Shown here one piece after another: positions 5,253 to 5,325 of a stretch of DNA of 5,325 nucleotides. Source of the stretch: Desulfocorpusculum sp964414345. Its GTDB lineage: Bacteria > Desulfobacterota > Desulfocorpusculales > Desulfocorpusculum. Every line of letters starts with the position of its first letter. The first letter of the stretch is position 1. The position numbers were made by a program, and so were the translations under genes. The notes under the pieces were generated by a model. The model saw only the letters and a list, made by a program, of their open reading frames with translations. It had not been told where the DNA came from and did not search any database. Location: positions 1-5,325 of the forward strand of contig CAYPWF010000127.1 in the NCBI GenBank assembly GCA_964414345.1. The letters run 5' to 3'.

Positions 5253-5325
5253 TAAGTGATCAGAGGGTGACGGCGTTTCTCGGAGCGGCTTGCCTGCCTG
5301 CCGCCTGTCTGCGTGCAACGCACAG
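5253..5325 (+). repeat. Left end of a second element related to the MITE-like repeat (cut by window edge)
   Basis: Positions 5253-5292 match 1543-1582 at 38 of 40 bases (differences at the third and tenth bases of the block starting 5261). The match includes the TAAGTGATCA end and CGGCGTTTCTCGGAGCGGCT. After that the two diverge: this copy continues with CCTGCCTGCCG and then TGCGT-GCA-ACGCA (5310-5322 region), a small hairpin. Both copies point the same way. The right end and target duplication lie outside the window. Confidence 0.72.

Overview
The window carries a bacterial surface-glycan cluster, two non-coding or degenerate mobile elements and a metal-dependent regulator gene. All genes read on the + strand. 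Arginine is often encoded by AGG/AGA in a fairly GC-rich sequence, a habit common in thermophilic and deep-branching bacteria. No marker gene fixes the lineage, so I leave it as an uncultured-type bacterium.

Layout: (1) 44-1525, a Wzx/MATE-type polysaccharide flippase; its frame is open to the left window edge. (2) 1543-1825, a ~283-bp MITE-like non-coding element with imperfect terminal inverted repeats and a 9-bp target duplication (GATGGAAGG). Its interior can fold into nested hairpins and carries a 9-bp tandem repeat. (3) 1902-2879, a PAPS-dependent sulfotransferase, overlapping by 4 bp (GTGA) with (4) 2876-3961, a GT4-like glycosyltransferase. (5) 3965-4378, an internally deleted IS21-family remnant that keeps both ends and only the N-terminal helix-turn-helix of IstA. 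(6) 4379-4713, non-coding DNA holding two dyads and a good sigma-70-type promoter. (7) 4714-5178, a PerR-like Fur-family regulator. (8) 5253-5325, the start of a second element sharing its first 40 bp (38 identical) with the MITE-like element, cut by the window edge.

How the genes work together (inference): the glycosyltransferase adds a sugar to a lipid-linked glycan, the sulfotransferase may sulfate it, and the flippase moves the product across the inner membrane. The MITE-like element landed between flippase and sulfotransferase, enlarging a gap of roughly 84 bp to 376 bp. The regulator is separated from the glycan genes by the IS remnant and has its own promoter, so it is probably an unrelated unit.

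The least ordinary content is non-coding: the MITE-like element, its relative at the right edge, and the shrunken IS21 derivative. I see no tRNA, rRNA, CRISPR array or defence system.
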